Source of the DNA: Deferribacteraceae bacterium V6Fe1
GTDB lineage: Bacteria; Chrysiogenota; Deferribacteres; Deferribacterales; Deferrivibrionaceae
NCBI GenBank assembly: GCA_022813675.1
Contig: CP063375.1
Coordinates: forward strand, 1,314,001-1,378,000
Length of the DNA stretch: 64,000 bases
Direction: 5' to 3'
Part shown: positions 17,874-26,239 of the stretch, in pieces
Layout of the letters: each line of letters opens with the position of its first letter
Numbering within the stretch: position 1 is the first letter of the stretch
Notes under the pieces: generated by a model
Seen by the model: only the letters and a program-made list of their open reading frames with translations
Told to the model about the DNA's origin: nothing
The model's database searches: none
Position numbers and translations under genes: made by a program

Positions 17874-18908
17874 ATGAGCAAAAAAATCAAATACAATGAT
17901 GCTGGCGTCAATATTGATGAGGGGAATCTTTTTGTAAATAAAATAAAAGGGATTGTTGCTTCCACTTTTGATGAAAATGTTCCGGAAGGGATTGGCGGCT
18001 TTGCCGGATTTTACTCTATCCCTTTTGCCAAGAATATGGAATGCCCTATGCTTGTCTCTTCAACGGATGGTGTCGGTACCAAATTAAAGGTAGCGATAGA
18101 GTCGGGGGTATTAGATACGGTTGGCATTGACCTTGTGGCGATGTGTGTAAATGACTTAATAGTGACAGGGGCAAGGCCTCTGTTTTTTTTGGATTATATT
18201 GCAACGGGGAAATTGAGTGCAGAGAAGTCCGTAAAAGTTTTAGAGGGTATTGTTGAAGGGTGTAAGCAGGCTAATGCTTCCCTTTTAGGTGGGGAAACTG
18301 CTGAAATGCCTGATATGTATCAAGAAGGTGATTTTGATTTGGCGGGTTTTGCCGTAGGTGTTGTCGATAAACCTAAAATAATAGATGGAAAAAGTATCAA
18401 AGACGGTGATTGGCTTTTGGGGATGTCCTCAAGTGGATTTCATAGTAATGGATACTCCCTTTTGAGAAAAATATTTTTTAAAGAGTTAAAAATGAAAGGG
18501 GATGAAGAAATCGCTGACGGCATTACTTTGAATGAACTATTATTGACCCCTACAAAGATTTATGTGAAAGAGATCCTCAATCTTATTGAAATGGGTGCTA
18601 AAATAAAAGGTATGGTGCATATAACCGGTGGCGGTTTTTATGAAAATATACCACGTGTGATGCCAAACGGGTTGTCTGCAAAGGTTTATCCGGAAAATAT
18701 GCCAAGCTTGCTCCATTATGAATATTTAAAGTCTCTCAATCTTGTGGAAGAAAAAGAGTTATTCAGAGTTTTTAATATGGGTGTTGGATTTGTGCTAATT
18801 GTTGACCCTTTTGAAGGGGATAAGCTATTAAGTGACAATAATAATATTTTCAAAATTGGCGAAGTGTATTCAGGGTCTGAAGTAATAGTCAAGGGGGTAG
18901 ATTTTTGA
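17874..18908 (+). CDS. purM: Phosphoribosylformylglycinamidine cyclo-ligase
   Basis: Fifth step of purine synthesis, closing the imidazole ring to give AIR with ATP. The 344-residue protein begins MSKKIKYNDAGVNIDEGN and has the AIR synthase motifs SSTDGVGTKLK, GIDLVAMCVNDL, GGETAEMP and HITGGGFYENIPR. Full length. It begins 5 bases after the last chemosensory gene, so purine genes appear to be in the same transcript, and overlaps purN by 4 bases. Confidence 0.96.
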   Translation: MSKKIKYNDAGVNIDEGNLFVNKIKGIVASTFDENVPEGIGGFAGFYSIPFAKNMECPMLVSSTDGVGTKLKVAIESGVLDTVGIDLVAMCVNDLIVTGARPLFFLDYIATGKLSAEKSVKVLEGIVEGCKQANASLLGGETAEMPDMYQEGDFDLAGFAVGVVDKPKIIDGKSIKDGDWLLGMSSSGFHSNGYSLLRKIFFKELKMKGDEEIADGITLNELLLTPTKIYVKEILNLIEMGAKIKGMVHITGGGFYENIPRVMPNGLSAKVYPENMPSLLHYEYLKSLNLVEEKELFRVFNMGVGFVLIVDPFEGDKLLSDNNNIFKIGEVYSGSEVIVKGVDF

Positions 18909-19513
18909 AAAGGATTGGCGTCTTATTGAGTGGTCGAGGGAGCAATTTTAAGGCTATCTTTGAGGCTATAAAGTCCGGTTTTATTGAAGATGCTGAGATA
19001 TCCGTGGTAATAAGTGATAAAAAAGATGCCAAAGGTCTTGAATTTGCCAGAGAGAATGGGCTAAATGCTCTATTTGTAAATCCAAAGGATTTTAGTGATA
19101 GAAAGGCCTATGATTTGGAGCTTGTTAAAATTTTAAAAAATGCAAATGTAGATATTATATGTCTTGCAGGTTTTATGAGAATCATTAGTGAAGAGTTTGT
19201 AAATGCTTTTGAAAATAAAATTATTAATATCCATCCTTCTCTTTTGCCGAGCTTTCCTGGATTGAATGCACAAAAGCAAGCTCTTGAATATGGAGTGAAG
19301 TTTACAGGTTGTACAGTGCACTTTGTTGATGCCAAGGTTGATAACGGTCCTATTATATTGCAGGCTGTTGTCGAAGTTAAACATGACGATACTGTAGAGA
19401 CCCTTTCAGACAGAATCTTAAAATATGAACATAAAATTTATCCGATGGCTGTAAAACTTTTGGTAGAAGATAAAATAAAGGTTGAAGGCAGAAAAGTTAT
19501 TATTTTGGATTGA
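18905..19513 (+). CDS. purN: Phosphoribosylglycinamide formyltransferase
   Basis: Transfers a formyl group from 10-formyl-THF to GAR, the third purine step. The 202-residue protein starts at TTG 18905 (MKRIGVLLSGRGSNFKAI, phosphate-binding GRGSN) and shows NIHPSLLPSFPG with the catalytic Asn and His, and FVDAKVDNGPII with the catalytic Asp. purM-purN adjacency is conserved. Full length for the family. Confidence 0.95.
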   Translation: MKRIGVLLSGRGSNFKAIFEAIKSGFIEDAEISVVISDKKDAKGLEFARENGLNALFVNPKDFSDRKAYDLELVKILKNANVDIICLAGFMRIISEEFVNAFENKIINIHPSLLPSFPGLNAQKQALEYGVKFTGCTVHFVDAKVDNGPIILQAVVEVKHDDTVETLSDRILKYEHKIYPMAVKLLVEDKIKVEGRKVIILD

Positions 19514-19566
19514 ACTCTTTTAGGTTATTTCTAATCTTTTTGATAAATTGCAAAAAAGGATGCACT

Positions 19567-20823
19567 ATGAAAAAGCTGTTTTTAATAATATTTCTATTTT
19601 GTTTCAAAATTCTGTTTGCTGGTGAGGTGGTTATGCTTGATAATGGCGGGAAGTTTGTGACAATTGAAAGGGGTTATACGGATACTGTTTCCATATCAAT
19701 GTTTATTAAGGGAGGATTATTTCGGGAAACTCTTGAAGATAACGGTATAGGCAATCTTTTTTCTGATGTTTGGGTAAAAAGCAGTAAATTACTTGATAAA
19801 GTGGAATTTTATGGTGGTTCTATTGGTGCTTCTATCACAAATGATTACCTTGAGTTTTCACTTTCAGTCCCATATGAAAACCTTAACCTTGTATTTGAAG
19901 AATTGGATGAGTTTATCAATTCTCCTAAGTTTGATGCCAAGATTTTTAATGTGGAGAAGGAGTTAATTTTAAAATCTATCGAAAGTATCAAGGATAATCC
20001 TAACAGCATGGCGATGAAAGGTTTTAACAGACTTTCCTATGAAGGTTTTACTTATTCAATGGACAGTCTTGGGACAACCGAATCTGTCAGTAAGTTAGGT
20101 GTTGATGATGTTAAAAAATATTATGAGAAAAATATTGTTGGTTCAGATATGGTTGTAAGTGTCGCAGGCAAGTTTAGTGACGTCGATGTAAAAAAAATTA
20201 AAAGTATTTTTTCTAAGTTACCTAAAGGGGAAAAAGTAAAAATAGATTGCTCTGCTTCAAAAATTGATGCAGACAGATTTTTAGAAGAGACAGATGATAA
20301 AATTCAGCAGGCTAAATTATTCATAGGTTTTGATGCGCCTAATGCTACCAATAATCAATACATACCTCTTAAAATATTATCCGATTTGATGGGCGGAGGG
20401 ATGAGCTCTGTCTATTTTGAAAAGCTTAGAAAAGAGAAAGGGTATGCATATTCAGTTGGCGCTTTTTATCCGTCAAGGATTTGCAATTCAAGGTGGGTTG
20501 GTTTTATAGGTTTGGACTATGCTAATGCCAAAGATAGTATAGCTACAATGAAAAATCTGCTTGGTCAGGTTAATGAGATTGTGGATGATGAAAAGCTTGA
20601 AAGTGTTAAAAATTATGTGATTGGCAGAATTTTAAATGAGTCTCAGACAAATGCAAAAGTAGCTTGGCATTCGTCTTTTTTTGAGACCGTAGGGCTTGGT
20701 TACAATTTCATGGACAAATATATAGATATGCTAAGGAGTGTTAGAAAAGACGATATCTTAAAGGCTGCTGAGACTCTTTTGAAAAGTCATACTGCAACAT
20801 ATATTTTAAAACCTAAAGGGTAG
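19567..20823 (+). CDS. Periplasmic M16-family peptidase homologue lacking the zinc motif
   Basis: A 418-residue protein with a signal peptide (MKKLFLIIFLFCFKILFAGE) and two M16/insulinase-type halves. The HxxEH zinc site expected near residue 63 reads NLFSD, so the catalytic metal ligands are absent. The second half keeps the substrate-binding Arg/Tyr pair in FEKLRKEKGYAYSVG. It therefore resembles the non-catalytic partner of two-subunit M16B peptidases, but no active partner is adjacent. ATG 19567 was chosen because it follows AAAGGA and gives a clean signal peptide; an in-frame TTG at 19510 would bury it. Confidence 0.78.
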   Translation: MKKLFLIIFLFCFKILFAGEVVMLDNGGKFVTIERGYTDTVSISMFIKGGLFRETLEDNGIGNLFSDVWVKSSKLLDKVEFYGGSIGASITNDYLEFSLSVPYENLNLVFEELDEFINSPKFDAKIFNVEKELILKSIESIKDNPNSMAMKGFNRLSYEGFTYSMDSLGTTESVSKLGVDDVKKYYEKNIVGSDMVVSVAGKFSDVDVKKIKSIFSKLPKGEKVKIDCSASKIDADRFLEETDDKIQQAKLFIGFDAPNATNNQYIPLKILSDLMGGGMSSVYFEKLRKEKGYAYSVGAFYPSRICNSRWVGFIGLDYANAKDSIATMKNLLGQVNEIVDDEKLESVKNYVIGRILNESQTNAKVAWHSSFFETVGLGYNFMDKYIDMLRSVRKDDILKAAETLLKSHTATYILKPKG

Positions 20824-20855
20824 AATTAAAAAATAAAATTTAACATAAAAAATGC

Positions 20856-20884
20856 TTGAAATATAAATTAAATTATATTATATA
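20856..20884 (+). promoter_or_regulatory. Promoter of the serine tRNA pair
   Basis: TTGAAA (20856-20861), 17-base spacer, TATATA (20879-20884), ending 20 bases before the first tRNA; an AT-rich stretch makes chance matches more likely, hence moderate confidence. Confidence 0.5.
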
Positions 20885-20904
20885 AACTTTCCGCAGAAAT
20901 TAGC

Positions 20905-20997
20905 GGAGGGATGGCCGAGTCTGGCTTAAGGCGGCGGTCTTGAAAACCGTTGTAGGGTAGCCCCCTACCGTGGGTTCGAATCCTACTCCCTCCGCCA
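20905..20997 (+). tRNA. tRNA-Ser (anticodon TGA)
   Basis: Folds as a class II tRNA: acceptor GGAGGGA pairs with TCCCTCC, discriminator G and an encoded CCA at 20995-20997, D-arm GCCGAG...GGC, anticodon arm CGGT-CTTGAAA-ACCG with TGA at 20941-20943, a long variable arm TAGGGTAGCCCCCTA, and T-loop GGTTCGAATCC. Reads UCN (UCA) codons. Confidence 0.96.
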
Positions 20998-21006
20998 TTT
21001 TTTTTA

Positions 21007-21098
21007 GGAGAGATGGCCGAGTATGGTCGAAGGCGCTCGCCTGCTAAGCGAGTGTACCGTTAATCGCGGTACCGAGGGTTCAAATCCCTCTCTCTCCG
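21007..21098 (+). tRNA. tRNA-Ser (anticodon GCT)
   Basis: Class II tRNA 9 bases after the first: acceptor GGAGAGA/TCTCTCC, anticodon arm CTCGC-CTGCTAA-GCGAG with GCT at 21043-21045, long variable arm GTACCGTTAATCGCGGTAC, T-arm GAGGGTTCAAATCCCTC, discriminator G. Unlike its neighbour the 3' CCA is not encoded (GTAA follows), so it must be added by tRNA nucleotidyltransferase. Reads AGU/AGC codons. Confidence 0.96.
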
Positions 21099-21331
21099 TA
21101 ATTAATCCAAAATGTTCATTTTTATTAACACCGTTTAATGGACTCCCCCTAAAGTAGGTTTTTTTATATATTTTTTCTTTTTTTTTGAGGCCTTTGGGCC
21201 TCATTATTCAAATATTGATATATTCAAATTAACTTTTTTATATTTTCAAGAAACAGGCAAAAATATCAAAGAAATCTTGATAAGTTTGAATTTTATGGTT
21301 AAAAATAATGCTCTTTAACTTGGAGGTATCG

Positions 21332-23449
21332 ATGGTTGAAATATTGGCAAAAGAATTTAACAAGCAAGCAAAACACGTAGAAAATTTGTTAAAGCTTCAT
21401 CTTGACGGGAATACAGTCCCTTTTATCGCAAGATATAGAAAAGAATTGACCGGAAGTATGGATGAAAATGAGATAAGGGATATTTTGGAAAGGTATGAAT
21501 ATCTTGAAAACCTTAAAAAACGTAAAGAAGAAGTTATTAGGCTAATTGATGAAAAAGGCAAACTGACCGATGAGCTAAAAGTAAATATTTTAAAAGCTGA
21601 AACTCTTAAAGATGTTGAAGATTACTATGCTCCTTATAAATCAAAAAGAAAAACAAAAGCTGATATTGCAAAAGAATTGGGCTTAGCCCCTTTATCAGAT
21701 TTTATTAAAGTTACTGCTGATGAATCAAAAATATTTGAAGAAGGAAAAAAGTTTGTAACTGAAGGGGTGGACAGTCCTGAAATTGCTATTGAGATGGCGC
21801 AAGATATAATTATCGAAGAGATAGGACATAATATTGATATAAAAAATAGAATTAGAGAGATTTTTAAAAACGAAGGGGTTATTGCTTCATCAAAGTCAAA
21901 AGATGTAACCGGACGCACGGTGTATGAAGATTACTATGAATATGAAGAAAAAGTAAAAAATATTCCTTCCCACAGAATTTTGGCAATTTTCAGAGGGGAA
22001 AGACAAAAAGTATTAAAAGTTAAGATAAATATAGATGAGGAAAAAGGGATAAATTCCATTAAAAATATTTTGCATAAGGATATTGTGTTTAATGTTTACA
22101 CTGAAGCAGCCACACAAAAGGCGCTGAAAAGAATGCTTCTCCCCTCTATCGAGCTTGAAGTTAGAAGCGAATTGAAAGAATTTGCCGAGGAAAAGGCTAT
22201 CAAAGTTTTTGAAGAAAACTTGAAAAATATTCTTCTAACTCCGCCTGTTAAAAATAAGAGGATTTTAGGAATAGATCCAGCTTTTAGGACAGGGTGCAAA
22301 TATGCAGCAATAGATGAGACAGGAAAATTGTTAAATTATGGGGTAATATACCCTGTAGAGCCTCAGAAAGATATTGATGGAAGTGAGAAAACACTTACCG
22401 AAATAATTAGGAAATATAATATTAATGCCATTGCTGTCGGAAACGGAACTGCCAGCAGAGAGGTTGAAGAGTTTATAGCAAATATGATTGAAAAATGTAA
22501 TCTTGATGTAGAATATACCATTGTGAGTGAGGCGGGAGCGAGTGTGTATTCCGCAAGTAAAATTGCCAATGAAGAGTTCCCTGAATTGGATTTAACAATC
22601 AGAGGTGCAATATCAATCGCAAGAAGAGTACTTGATCCACTTTCAGAGTTGGTAAAAATAGAGCCGAAATCTATTGGTGTCGGTATGTATCAGCATGATG
22701 TAAACCAGAATAGGTTAAATGAAAAGTTAGTAAATGTAATAGAAGATGTCGTCAATAAAGTAGGGGTTGATCTGAATACAGCCGGTTATTCAATTCTTAG
22801 TTATATATCAGGACTTAATTTATCTTTGGCAAAAAAGATTGTTAAGTATAGGGATGAAAATGGCAAATTTAAAAGCAGAAAAGAGCTGTTAAATGTTGCT
22901 GGTATTGGTGAAAATATTTATAGGCAATGTGCAGGGTTTCTTAAGATATATGACGGAGAAGAGTTGTTGGATAAAATGTTTATACATCCGGAAAGTTATG
23001 ATGCTACTTATAAACTTTTTGATTATTTATCCTTGAAGCCTGAAAATCATAAGATGGTTAAACTCGCGTTAAAAGGGAAAAACATTGCAGAAATCGCCAA
23101 AAGGATAGATATTGGACTTGAAACTTTGGCAGATATAATAGAAAATTTGGAGAAGCCTGAAATAGATATAAGGAGCAATGTCGCTCCGGTAATTTTTAAG
23201 AAGGGCGTGGTTGATATAAATGATTTGGATGAAGGGATGATTTTGCAAGGTAAAGTCAGTAATGTTGTAGATTTTGGGGCATTTGTAGACTTGGGGCTTA
23301 AAAATGACGGGCTTGTACATATATCGGAAATGGCTGATAAGTTTATCAAACATCCGAGTGAAGTGGTCGAGTTAGGCGACATAGTAAATGTTAAGATAAT
23401 TAAAATTGATAAGGAAAGGGGTAGGGTAAGTTTATCTCTTAAATTATGA
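21332..23449 (+). CDS. tex: Tex family S1 RNA-binding protein
   Basis: Nucleic-acid-binding factor of the Tex/Spt6 family acting on transcription. The 705-residue protein has the Tex N-terminus (TVPFIARYRKELTGSMDE), the YqgF/RNase-H-like domain (LGIDPAFRTGCKYAAID), helix-hairpin-helix motifs (VGVDLNTAGYSILSYISGL and LLNVAGIGENIYRQCAGF) and a C-terminal S1 domain (about 635-705; GKVSNVVDFGAFVDLG). ATG 21332 follows GGAGGT; an upstream in-frame ATG at 21308 has no such site. Slightly shorter than the usual 720-780 residues. Overlaps the next gene by 4 bases. Confidence 0.95.
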   Translation: MVEILAKEFNKQAKHVENLLKLHLDGNTVPFIARYRKELTGSMDENEIRDILERYEYLENLKKRKEEVIRLIDEKGKLTDELKVNILKAETLKDVEDYYAPYKSKRKTKADIAKELGLAPLSDFIKVTADESKIFEEGKKFVTEGVDSPEIAIEMAQDIIIEEIGHNIDIKNRIREIFKNEGVIASSKSKDVTGRTVYEDYYEYEEKVKNIPSHRILAIFRGERQKVLKVKINIDEEKGINSIKNILHKDIVFNVYTEAATQKALKRMLLPSIELEVRSELKEFAEEKAIKVFEENLKNILLTPPVKNKRILGIDPAFRTGCKYAAIDETGKLLNYGVIYPVEPQKDIDGSEKTLTEIIRKYNINAIAVGNGTASREVEEFIANMIEKCNLDVEYTIVSEAGASVYSASKIANEEFPELDLTIRGAISIARRVLDPLSELVKIEPKSIGVGMYQHDVNQNRLNEKLVNVIEDVVNKVGVDLNTAGYSILSYISGLNLSLAKKIVKYRDENGKFKSRKELLNVAGIGENIYRQCAGFLKIYDGEELLDKMFIHPESYDATYKLFDYLSLKPENHKMVKLALKGKNIAEIAKRIDIGLETLADIIENLEKPEIDIRSNVAPVIFKKGVVDINDLDEGMILQGKVSNVVDFGAFVDLGLKNDGLVHISEMADKFIKHPSEVVELGDIVNVKIIKIDKERGRVSLSLKL

Positions 23450-24501
23450 TGAAAATACTGGTTTTTAATCCATCTTTTATTGGGGACTGCATATTGACAA
23501 CCCCTCTTTTAAAATATTTGAAAAATAAAATACCGGGGTGCAAAATTTATTTTTGTGTAAGACCTGAAAGTGCACCTTTGTTCAAAAATTTAGATTTTAT
23601 TGATGAGGTTGTTGTTTATGACAAAAGGAAAAAAGACAAGGGGTTAAAAGGGCTTATACAATTTGCTATAAAGCTGAACAGCATAGGCTTTGATAAAGTA
23701 GTTTCTGTTCATAAATCCTTTAGGAGCAGTTTGGTTATTAGGATGATTAAGGCGAATATCAAAGTGGGATTTAACGAGGCAACTTTACCATCTGTTTACA
23801 CTCATAGAGTGTGCAGGGATATGAGTTTGCATGAGATTGAAAGAAATTTGATGCTTGCAAGCAAGATTATAAATGGTTTTGACCTTGAAGAAGCAAAATC
23901 TATTGCTGGTAAACCTCAAATTTCAATTGATGAGACTTTTTTTAGCAAATTACATAAATATTTGGATATAGCCGCCAACGGGAAGAAGGTAGTCGCGTTT
24001 GCCCCCACAAGCAATTGGAAAACGAAGATGTGGCCGGCTGAAAAGTATGCTTTTCTTGTAAATAAACTTTATGAGAAAGGTGTATATAGCCTTGTGTTTG
24101 CGGCAAAAAGTGAGGAGGATGATTACCTCAGATTTAAAAGATTTGTAAAAGTGCCGTTTTTTGATTTTGCCTTAAAAACTTCCATTGCTGAGTTATCGTC
24201 CGCCATCAAGTCGTCAGACCTATTGGTTTGTAATGACAGTGCACCCCTTCATATGGGGGTGGCACATAATAGAAAAATTTTATGTTTTTTTGGTCCAACA
24301 GTCCCTGCATTTGGGTTTTATCCATATACGGATGATGCTGAAATTGTCGAGGTAAAAAATTTGTATTGCAGGCCTTGCCATATCCATGGGAAAAATAGTT
24401 GCCCTGAAAAACATTTCAAATGTATGAACGATATTGATGAAAATGTCGTGTTGGAAAAAATACTTGCTAAGTTGGGGATAAATGAAACTATTAATTGTTA
24501 G
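23446..24501 (+). CDS. Family 9 glycosyltransferase (heptosyltransferase-like, WaaF type)
   Basis: A 351-residue protein with the ADP-heptose:LPS heptosyltransferase pattern: N-terminal ILVFNPSFIGDCILTTPLLKYLK, central TSNWKTKMWP, and C-terminal LLVCNDSAPLHMGVAHN plus LCFFGPTVPAFGFYP, then CRPCHIHGKNSCPEKHFKCM. It would add a sugar, probably heptose, to the lipopolysaccharide core on the cytoplasmic face of the inner membrane. ATGA overlap with tex; overlaps the following family 9 gene by 20 bases. Acceptor and donor specificity cannot be read from sequence. Confidence 0.87.
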   Translation: MMKILVFNPSFIGDCILTTPLLKYLKNKIPGCKIYFCVRPESAPLFKNLDFIDEVVVYDKRKKDKGLKGLIQFAIKLNSIGFDKVVSVHKSFRSSLVIRMIKANIKVGFNEATLPSVYTHRVCRDMSLHEIERNLMLASKIINGFDLEEAKSIAGKPQISIDETFFSKLHKYLDIAANGKKVVAFAPTSNWKTKMWPAEKYAFLVNKLYEKGVYSLVFAAKSEEDDYLRFKRFVKVPFFDFALKTSIAELSSAIKSSDLLVCNDSAPLHMGVAHNRKILCFFGPTVPAFGFYPYTDDAEIVEVKNLYCRPCHIHGKNSCPEKHFKCMNDIDENVVLEKILAKLGINETINC

Positions 24502-25432
24502 ATACAGTGCTTTCGGGGACGTAATTTTGACGACCGGGGTTATCAACTTTATAAAAAGTACCGGATTTTTCGACCAGATAGATATTTTGACTGGCAAGGA
24601 TTTTGGCTTTATTTTTGAAAATGATAATAATGTGAATAATGTCTTGAAATATGATAAAAATTTAACCTTTTGGCAATATCTTGATTTCTTACAAAATGAG
24701 GTAAATGACTATGATTATATCCTTGATTTGCAAGGAAAATTTAGGACATTGCTGCTAAGGCTTTTTAGTAATGCAAGTAGCATAGGGTATGACAAAAAGA
24801 CATGGCAAAGAAGGCTATTTACCAAGTTTAGAATATTTGAGAAAAGCCTTCAAGAGCACGTGACTGAAAGATATGTTAAGGAGCTAATCAAAACATTTTC
24901 ATTGGAAAAACCCGATATTGAGCAACTACGTCCTGTTATTAATATTAAAGCTGTGGAAGAAGATAATAGTATTGCAGTGCACCCTTTTGCCAGCAAAAAT
25001 ACGAAGATTTGGCCATATTTTGATAAGTTGGTTGAAAAACTTGCAGTTGAAGGTTTTAGTGTAAAGGTAATAGGGCAAGGTGATAGAGATATTTTTAATA
25101 TGAAAGGGGTTGTCAATCTTGTTAACAAAACCGACCTTAAGCAGATGCTTGAAGAGATAAAAAAATCAAAACTTTTAATAACGACTGATTCCGGCCCTTT
25201 ACATGCAGGTGTAGCTCTTGGAGTAAAGACTTTAGGAATATTTGGTTCGACAACGCGCCATTATGGTTTTTATCCTAAGTTTAAAGATACTTATGTTATT
25301 GAAAATAACGATATAACTTGCAGACCTTGCCATGTGCATGGGCTAAAGGAGTGTCCTAAGGGGCATTTTGATTGTTTAAAAAGCATTTCTGTTGAGCAAG
25401 TTTTTGACAAAGTAGTGGGTATCTTAAAATGA
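24482..25432 (+). CDS. Family 9 glycosyltransferase (heptosyltransferase-like, WaaC type)
   Basis: A 316-residue paralogue of the upstream gene: KLLIVRYSAFGDVILTTGVI at the N-terminus, DYDYILDLQGKFRTLLLRL in the first Rossmann half, VHPFASKNTKIWP, LLITTDSGPLHAGVALG and FGSTTRHYGFYP, then CRPCHVHGLKECPKGHF. The tandem pair fits sequential addition of two inner-core heptoses, as WaaC and WaaF do. It overlaps both neighbours (20 bases upstream, 4 bases downstream). Assignment of WaaC versus WaaF is inference. Confidence 0.85.
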   Translation: MKLLIVRYSAFGDVILTTGVINFIKSTGFFDQIDILTGKDFGFIFENDNNVNNVLKYDKNLTFWQYLDFLQNEVNDYDYILDLQGKFRTLLLRLFSNASSIGYDKKTWQRRLFTKFRIFEKSLQEHVTERYVKELIKTFSLEKPDIEQLRPVINIKAVEEDNSIAVHPFASKNTKIWPYFDKLVEKLAVEGFSVKVIGQGDRDIFNMKGVVNLVNKTDLKQMLEEIKKSKLLITTDSGPLHAGVALGVKTLGIFGSTTRHYGFYPKFKDTYVIENNDITCRPCHVHGLKECPKGHFDCLKSISVEQVFDKVVGILK

Positions 25433-26202
25433 TATTTTTCGTGATAAAAAAGGTATTATCATTCTCATTGTTGCCTCCGGGGCTTTTTGTAGTCTTACTT
25501 TTAGTGGCAGGGGTATATTTATTATTAAGAAAGAATAAAGCCTTAGGCATCTTATTACTATGTTTGTCGACATCGATTTATCTTTTGAGTATCGAGCCTG
25601 TCAAAGATAGATTATTGCTCCCTCTTGAAGATATGTATCCGACTTTTACAAGTAATGATAATATATCCAAATCGTTAATTGTAGTGCTCGGGGGTGGAGT
25701 TTATGATAGAAGCCCCGAAAACGGATTGAAGGCAAGTGTAATGCCTGAACCGCTAAAAAGGTTAATTTATGCCTATTTGCTTTTTAAACATAACAATGCA
25801 GATATTTTGGTTTCAGGCGGTAGAGTTTTTAAGTCGAGTGAAATACTAAGTGAAGCTGAAGCTATGCGGGATATGTTATTGGAGTTAGGCGTTGAAAGGG
25901 ACAGAGTAATTTTGGACACAAAGAGCCTTGATACTTATGAAAATATTCTTAATACCAAGAGTATTGTTCAGAATAATGATTATGACAGAGTTATTATTGT
26001 AACATCAGCTTATCATATGCCAAGGGCGATGTTTCTTTCTCAAAAAGTAGGTTTGGTTGCTATCCCTGCTCCGACTGACTTTAAGACAGACAGGACAGAA
26101 TATTCTTTTGATAGTTTTTTACCTAAAATGGGATATCTTTATGATTCCTATAAAGCCCTTCACGAATACTTAGGTCTTCTTTTTTATAAAATAAAGTTTT
26201 GA
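25429..26202 (+). CDS. YdcF/ElyC family membrane protein (DUF218)
   Basis: A 257-residue protein with two N-terminal membrane segments (about 12-33 and 38-56) followed by a DUF218 domain: VVLGGGVYDRSPENGL, DILVSGGRVF, SEAEAMRDMLLELGV, DTKSLDTYENI and VTSAYHMPRAMF. Relatives such as ElyC and SanA affect envelope integrity and peptidoglycan precursor supply. The location after LPS core glycosyltransferases, with a 4-base overlap, fits an envelope role. Biochemical activity of the family is not settled. Confidence 0.83.
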   Translation: MIFFVIKKVLSFSLLPPGLFVVLLLVAGVYLLLRKNKALGILLLCLSTSIYLLSIEPVKDRLLLPLEDMYPTFTSNDNISKSLIVVLGGGVYDRSPENGLKASVMPEPLKRLIYAYLLFKHNNADILVSGGRVFKSSEILSEAEAMRDMLLELGVERDRVILDTKSLDTYENILNTKSIVQNNDYDRVIIVTSAYHMPRAMFLSQKVGLVAIPAPTDFKTDRTEYSFDSFLPKMGYLYDSYKALHEYLGLLFYKIKF

Positions 26203-26205
26203 AAG

Positions 26206-26233
26206 AAAAAGGGGGGTGGGGCATAAAGCCCCA
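26206..26233 (-). terminator. Terminator-like hairpin after pyruvate carboxylase
   Basis: TGGGGC (26217-26222) pairs with GCCCCA (26228-26233) around ATAAA. On the minus strand it is followed by a run of C and then TTTTTC, so it most likely ends the pyc transcript; the U-run is offset by several cytosines, which weakens the call. Confidence 0.45.
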
Positions 26234-26239
26234 TGGAAG

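Noticed and set aside
21187-21202. GAGGCC-TTTG-GGCCTC hairpin after the serine tRNAs as a terminator
   Set aside because: The T-run precedes the stem instead of following it on the plus strand, and on the minus strand the stem is followed by A residues, so neither orientation makes a proper terminator. It may still be a processing or folding element.
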